Shown here one piece after another: positions 60,706 through 64,000 of a stretch of DNA of 64,000 nucleotides. Source of the stretch: Paenibacillus oleatilyticus (GTDB lineage Bacteria > Bacillota > Bacilli > Paenibacillales > NBRC-103111); contig NZ_JAHNZO010000020.1 in NCBI RefSeq assembly GCF_018998565.1, positions 80,809-144,808 on the forward strand, written 5' to 3'. A program made the position numbers and the translations under genes. Each line of letters begins with the position of its first letter. The first letter of the stretch is position 1. The notes beneath the pieces were generated by a model. It did no database searches. It saw only the letters and a list, made by a program, of their open reading frames with translations, and had not been told where the DNA came from.

Positions 60706-62178
60706 CTATTTCGACCGTTCCTCAATCGTCTCATCGAACACACATTCTTCCAGCTTCAACATCTTCGTTTTATGCTTCCACTTATATGTTAGCCATATGA
60801 CCAAAAAGAGCGGAATGCCGATATAAGAAGCAAACAGATAAGGCCAATCGACCGTACCGTCCTTAATCCCGCCCATACACTGACCGACGATAACGATAGC
60901 GCACAGTACCCCAGCCAGGATCGGCCCGAACGGAAACCATTTCGCTTTGTACGGCAGATCGTTGATGTCGCGGCCTTGAGCGACATAAGCTTTACGGAAG
61001 CGGTAGTGGCTTATCGCGATGCCGAGCCAGGCGATAAAGCCCGACATGCCGGATGCATTCAACAGCCAAGTGTAGACGACACCATCGCCGAACGAAGAGG
61101 ACAAGAACGCGAACATGCCCAAAGCGCTCGTCACCAACAGCGCATAAACCGGAACGCCTCTCTTGCTCAGCTTGGCGAGAAAACGCGGCGCTTTCCCTTC
61201 TTTGGCCAGCACCCACAGCATCCGCGTCGACGCGTACATGCCGGAGTTCCCTGCTGATAATACCGATGTAAGGATGACGGCATTCATCACCGATGCGGCG
61301 ATGCTAAGGCCTGCTTTTTCAAATACCATCGTGAACGGGCTCATCGCCACGTTATCACTGGCCAAATTTTCGTTTGTATACGGAATAAGCAGACCGATCA
61401 CAGCAATAGCAATCAAATAAAACAACAGAATGCGCCAGAAAACCGAGCGGATTGCCTTAGGCACGTTGCGGCGCGGATCTTCACTCTCTCCGGCGGCTAC
61501 CCCTACCAGCTCCGTCCCCTGAAAAGAGAACCCTGCGGCCATAAATACGCCGAGCGCAGCCAAGAACCCTCCGTGGAAAGGCGCGTCGCCGATCGTAAGA
61601 TTGCGGAAGCCGACGGCTTCGCTGGACCAGATGCCGACGATCATCAGAATGCCGATTCCGATGAACACAATGATCGTGACGACCTTAATTAACGCAAACC
61701 AGTACTCCGACTCTCCATAGCTTTTTACCGAAAGCAGATTGAGCCCCACCATCAAGGCAAGAAACAACGCACTCCAGAGGAAAGAAGGACTGTCCGGAAG
61801 CCAAAATTTAATGATCAGTGTCGCTGCCGACAGCTCGGCGGCTATCGTAATCGCCCAGTTGTACCAATAATTCCAGCCGAGCGCGAACCCGAACGAAGGA
61901 TCCACGAACCGGGTCGCGTACGTGCTAAACGTCCCCGATACCGGCATGTAAGTAGCCATTTCGCCTAAGCTCGTCACCAAAAAATAAACCATGATGCCGA
62001 TAATCAAATACGCAAGGAACGCTCCGCCCGGACCGGCTGAATGAATGGCTCCGCCGCTGGCCAGAAACAGGCCTGTACCGATGGAACCGCCGAGCGAAAT
62101 CATAGTCATATGCCGGGCCGCCAGCCCTCTTTTCAACTGATTCGGGGATGAAGATTTGTCCACTCGGGTAGAATTCAT
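60706..62178 (-). CDS. Amino acid permease, LysP-like
   Basis: A 490-aa APC-superfamily permease with 12 membrane helices. RHMTMISLGGSIGTGLFLAS opens helix 1 (unwound GSIGTG substrate motif), followed by PVSGTFSTYATRFVDPSFGF and FQGTELVGVAAGESEDPRRN. These match lysine-specific permease LysP and close relatives. AGAAGGAG precedes the ATG. Single gene. Lysine specificity is an inference from similarity. Confidence 0.88.
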   Translation of the reverse strand: MNSTRVDKSSSPNQLKRGLAARHMTMISLGGSIGTGLFLASGGAIHSAGPGGAFLAYLIIGIMVYFLVTSLGEMATYMPVSGTFSTYATRFVDPSFGFALGWNYWYNWAITIAAELSAATLIIKFWLPDSPSFLWSALFLALMVGLNLLSVKSYGESEYWFALIKVVTIIVFIGIGILMIVGIWSSEAVGFRNLTIGDAPFHGGFLAALGVFMAAGFSFQGTELVGVAAGESEDPRRNVPKAIRSVFWRILLFYLIAIAVIGLLIPYTNENLASDNVAMSPFTMVFEKAGLSIAASVMNAVILTSVLSAGNSGMYASTRMLWVLAKEGKAPRFLAKLSKRGVPVYALLVTSALGMFAFLSSSFGDGVVYTWLLNASGMSGFIAWLGIAISHYRFRKAYVAQGRDINDLPYKAKWFPFGPILAGVLCAIVIVGQCMGGIKDGTVDWPYLFASYIGIPLFLVIWLTYKWKHKTKMLKLEECVFDETIEERSK

Positions 62179-62558
62179 AGATCGCTACTCCTTCTGAAAA
62201 TGTTAAGGTCACCCTCATCAAAGATTTTTTATGGCGCTTTCAATGCTCCAAACTAGTTCCTAGGGCATAAAAAAAGCCGCAACCTGTATGCGACTACTTG
62301 GTCCTCTTAGGTTAGGTTTATTCATAAAATCTAAACAATATGCCTACCCATTCTATCATATTTCATTTGCTTTTATCTAGTCCTATCTTTTGACAGCTTT
62401 CTCTTATACGAAAATTTAGTAATGAAGAATTAAACAGGAGGATGGATACATCGGAGGGTTATGCTAAATCTGCGGGGCTTACCGATCGTTTTTCTTCGTC
62501 TGAAGGCAAAAAAGGAACCGTCAGAATGGATGACGATCCCCAATGATGTGTGCCCATG
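62179..62558. other. AT-rich intergenic stretch
   Basis: No gene is visible. A hairpin (AGTCGCA / TGCGGCT on the minus strand, 62,275-62,295) followed by seven T ends transcripts from the thioesterase side or attenuates the permease leader. There is too little room and no match for a lysine riboswitch. A TAGAAT at about 62,352 could be a -10 for the permease. Confidence 0.55.
62268..62295 (-). terminator. Terminator upstream of the permease gene
   Basis: Minus strand AGTCGCA / TGCGGCT stem with a T-G pair, followed by TTTTTTT. Confidence 0.7.
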
Positions 62559-63278
62559 CTATCTGCCCGATGATAAAGCTACCCTGCTTAATGTTTCGTT
62601 GATCTGTTTGACGATAGACTCCGTGTGGTCGTGAATGAAAAAATGTCCGCCATCATACTCGACAATCTTGAAAGATCCGTTGGTATGATCACTCCAAGCG
62701 GTTAAATGCTCTGAAAGCATGTCGTCTTCTTTTCCATTCAATACGGTAAGGCCGCAATCGAACATTATATTTTTTTCATGGTAAACATAGTTTTCAACCA
62801 GCTTATAATCCGCTCTTAAAAGCGGCATAAAAATCTCTGCCAATTCCCGGTTTTCGAACAGTTCCCGCGGCGTTCCTCCCAGCTGATGAACTTCCGTCAT
62901 AAATTCGGCTTCAGGGAGAAGGTGCATCACTTTCCTGTCATGCGGACACTGCGGCGCCCGGCGCCCGGATGCAAAGATGTGTACCGGCTCCACGCCTTTT
63001 AGCTGCTTAATTTTGCAGCAGAGCTCATATGTCAGCAAGCTTCCCATACTGTGCCCGAACAAGGCGAACGGGGCATGGAGTCTCCCGCCAATCTCACGGT
63101 ATATATCTTCAATAGCTTGTTCGACGTTATCATAAGGAGACTCATTAAATCTCCGGCCTCTGCCGGCCAGCTCCACAGGATACAACTCAATATCCGCACT
63201 CAATAATCTCTTCCATTTGGAATAAATCGTAGCCGATCCGCCGGCATAAGGCAGGCAAAATAACTGAATTTTACTCAT
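62559..63278 (-). CDS. Type II thioesterase (NRPS/PKS-associated)
   Basis: A 239-aa alpha/beta hydrolase of the GrsT/SrfAD type: LFCLPYAGGSATIYSKWKRL start, nucleophile Ser in ALFGHSMGSLLTYELC, Asp region FDCGLTVLNGKEDDML and His in EYDGGHFFIHDH. Such enzymes clear wrongly loaded carrier proteins of peptide synthetases. GGGGTG lies nine bases before ATG 63278. No synthetase genes are in the window and the next genes to the left are unrelated, so it appears orphaned. The catalytic triad looks intact. Confidence 0.88.
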   Translation of the reverse strand: MSKIQLFCLPYAGGSATIYSKWKRLLSADIELYPVELAGRGRRFNESPYDNVEQAIEDIYREIGGRLHAPFALFGHSMGSLLTYELCCKIKQLKGVEPVHIFASGRRAPQCPHDRKVMHLLPEAEFMTEVHQLGGTPRELFENRELAEIFMPLLRADYKLVENYVYHEKNIMFDCGLTVLNGKEDDMLSEHLTAWSDHTNGSFKIVEYDGGHFFIHDHTESIVKQINETLSRVALSSGR

Positions 63279-63673
63279 TAAAAGAAGCACCCCAATCCGT
63301 GTAGTAGAACGTAATTTGTGTTCTTTTGGCTAAAGCTTCTAGCCGTATCATAAGACAGACCATCCGGCTTCTTCTTATCCCTCAGTTGTAATGTTTTAGC
63401 GGCCAGGCCCATCTGTCGATGACCATTCATCGATTTGCTGAAAACGCCAAAATGACTATGATCCTCACTCCAAACCTCCCTTGCTTGCATTTTGTGCGTG
63501 ATGCATAGAAAATCTTTAGAAAGATGGATATATCCACAAACCACATTGACCTATATTTTACCAAATAAAATAGGTATTGTATATTTAGTTTTTGTAATAC
63601 ATTAATGAAAAAAAGCAAAAGATTCTATTAAGCCATGTTCCTCGGAATCTCTTGCCAAACAATGCAACAAAAA
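63279..63673. other. Stretch without clear gene upstream of the thioesterase
   Basis: A minus-strand frame (63,278-63,544, 88 codons) is open, but I recognise nothing in it (for example AREVWSEDHSHFGVFSKSMN), and it has no ribosome site. It may be a decayed piece of a biosynthetic gene once joined to the thioesterase. The rest is AT-rich. Confidence 0.4.
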
Positions 63674-63721
63674 AAGAGCTGTTTTGAAGTCAGTATTTCT
63701 ACTTTCTTCAAAACAGCTCTT
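63674..63721 (-). terminator. Terminator of the tRNA cluster
   Basis: AAGAGCTGTTTTGAAG / CTTCAAAACAGCTCTT, 16-bp perfect stem, followed by seven T on the minus strand. Confidence 0.9.
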
Positions 63722-63753
63722 ATTCTTTTCCCCGCTTTATTAAGCGGTAAGTA

Positions 63754-63827
63754 CGTGCCCTGAGAGATTCGAACTCCCGACCTTTTGATTCGTAGTCAAA
63801 CGCTCTATCCGGCTGAGCTAAGGGCAC
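63754..63827 (-). tRNA. tRNA-Arg(ACG)
   Basis: Acceptor GTGCCCT / AGGGCAC, anticodon stem TTTGA / TCAAA with loop CTACGAA (anticodon ACG), T-arm GGGAGTTCGAATCTCTC. CCA not encoded. Confidence 0.95.
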
Positions 63828-63843
63828 ATAATTTTTAAATAAA

Positions 63844-63918
63844 TGGAGCGGAAGACGGGATTCGAACCCGCGACCCTCGCCTTGGCAAGGCGATGCTCTA
63901 CCCCTGAGCCACTTCCGC
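63844..63918 (-). tRNA. tRNA-Gly(GCC)
   Basis: Acceptor GCGGAAG / CTTCCGC, anticodon loop TTGCCAA (GCC) on a CGCCT / AGGCG-type stem, T-arm GCGGGTTCGAATCCCGT. The 3' CCA is encoded. Confidence 0.95.
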
Positions 63919-63925
63919 GTAAAGA

Positions 63926-64000
63926 TGCGGTCGAGAGGACTCGAACCTCCACGGCTGTTACACCACTAGAACCTGAATCTAGCGCGTCTGCCAATTCCGC
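63926..64000 (-). tRNA. tRNA-Leu(CAG), partial
   Basis: The 3' part of a class II tRNA: D-arm GAATTGGCAGACGCGC, anticodon stem CTAGA / TCTAG with loop TTCAGGT (CAG), variable arm, T-arm GGAGGTTCGAGTCCTCT, and 3' acceptor strand CGACCGC. The 5' acceptor strand lies beyond the right edge. Confidence 0.9.

Noticed and set aside
62179..62400. Lysine riboswitch before the LysP-like permease
   Set aside because: The leader before the terminator is too short and lacks L-box core motifs.

Overview
The window looks like a chromosome segment of a Paenibacillus-type bacterium (Bacillota, Paenibacillaceae). The evidence is strong AGGAGG-type ribosome sites with some GTG/TTG starts, a guanine riboswitch on xpt-pbuX, a DctB/DctS/DctR/DctA-like module, an Amj-type lipid II flippase, short SipS-like signal peptidase I and tRNA genes of Bacillota type. 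No 16S sequence is present, so genus is an inference.

Positions 1-21,129 hold a phage-derived locus. Read on the minus strand from about 16.6 kb to 1, it encodes a complete PBSX-like contractile tail: tail terminator-like protein, small XkdJ-position protein, sheath (XkdK), tube (XkdM), an XkdN chaperone with a -1 frameshift extension, tape measure, XkdP, XkdQ, XkdR, XkdS, XkdT, XkdU, a 93-aa baseplate protein, two paralogous large tail fibre/receptor-binding proteins with a small protein between them, holin, and a peptidoglycan hydrolase that runs off the left edge. The place where terminase, portal, protease and capsid genes should be is occupied only by regulators. I read the locus as a headless phage tail-like bacteriocin (R-type tailocin). 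Its control region (16.7-21.1 kb) has a sigma-like activator, an Xre/ImmA-type repressor-protease pair, an ArpU-type regulator and a second Xre protein. Two divergent promoter regions carry palindromic operators placed between or over the promoter elements.

Positions 21.1-24 kb are a junction: an MFS transporter, a His-rich protein, a 5'-truncated tyrosine recombinase and tRNA-Gly(CCC), suggesting an old tRNA integration site.

Positions 24-64 kb are mostly ordinary chromosome: signal peptidase I, an aldo/keto reductase, a GGDEF-EAL protein, a CopC-CopD protein, class I ribonucleotide reductase (nrdA, nrdB) behind NrdR boxes and an attenuator-like leader, a chemoreceptor, an Hpt-REC-GGDEF-REC protein with a lone receiver, small genes, guanine riboswitch-xpt-pbuX, a 5'-nucleotidase, a phosphonate-type ABC transporter split around thrC-lysR, Amj, an ABC-2 exporter, hemD, a 3D-domain cell-wall protein, the C4-dicarboxylate sensing and uptake module, a LysP-like permease, an orphan type II thioesterase, and a tRNA cluster (Arg, Gly, Leu) at the right edge.
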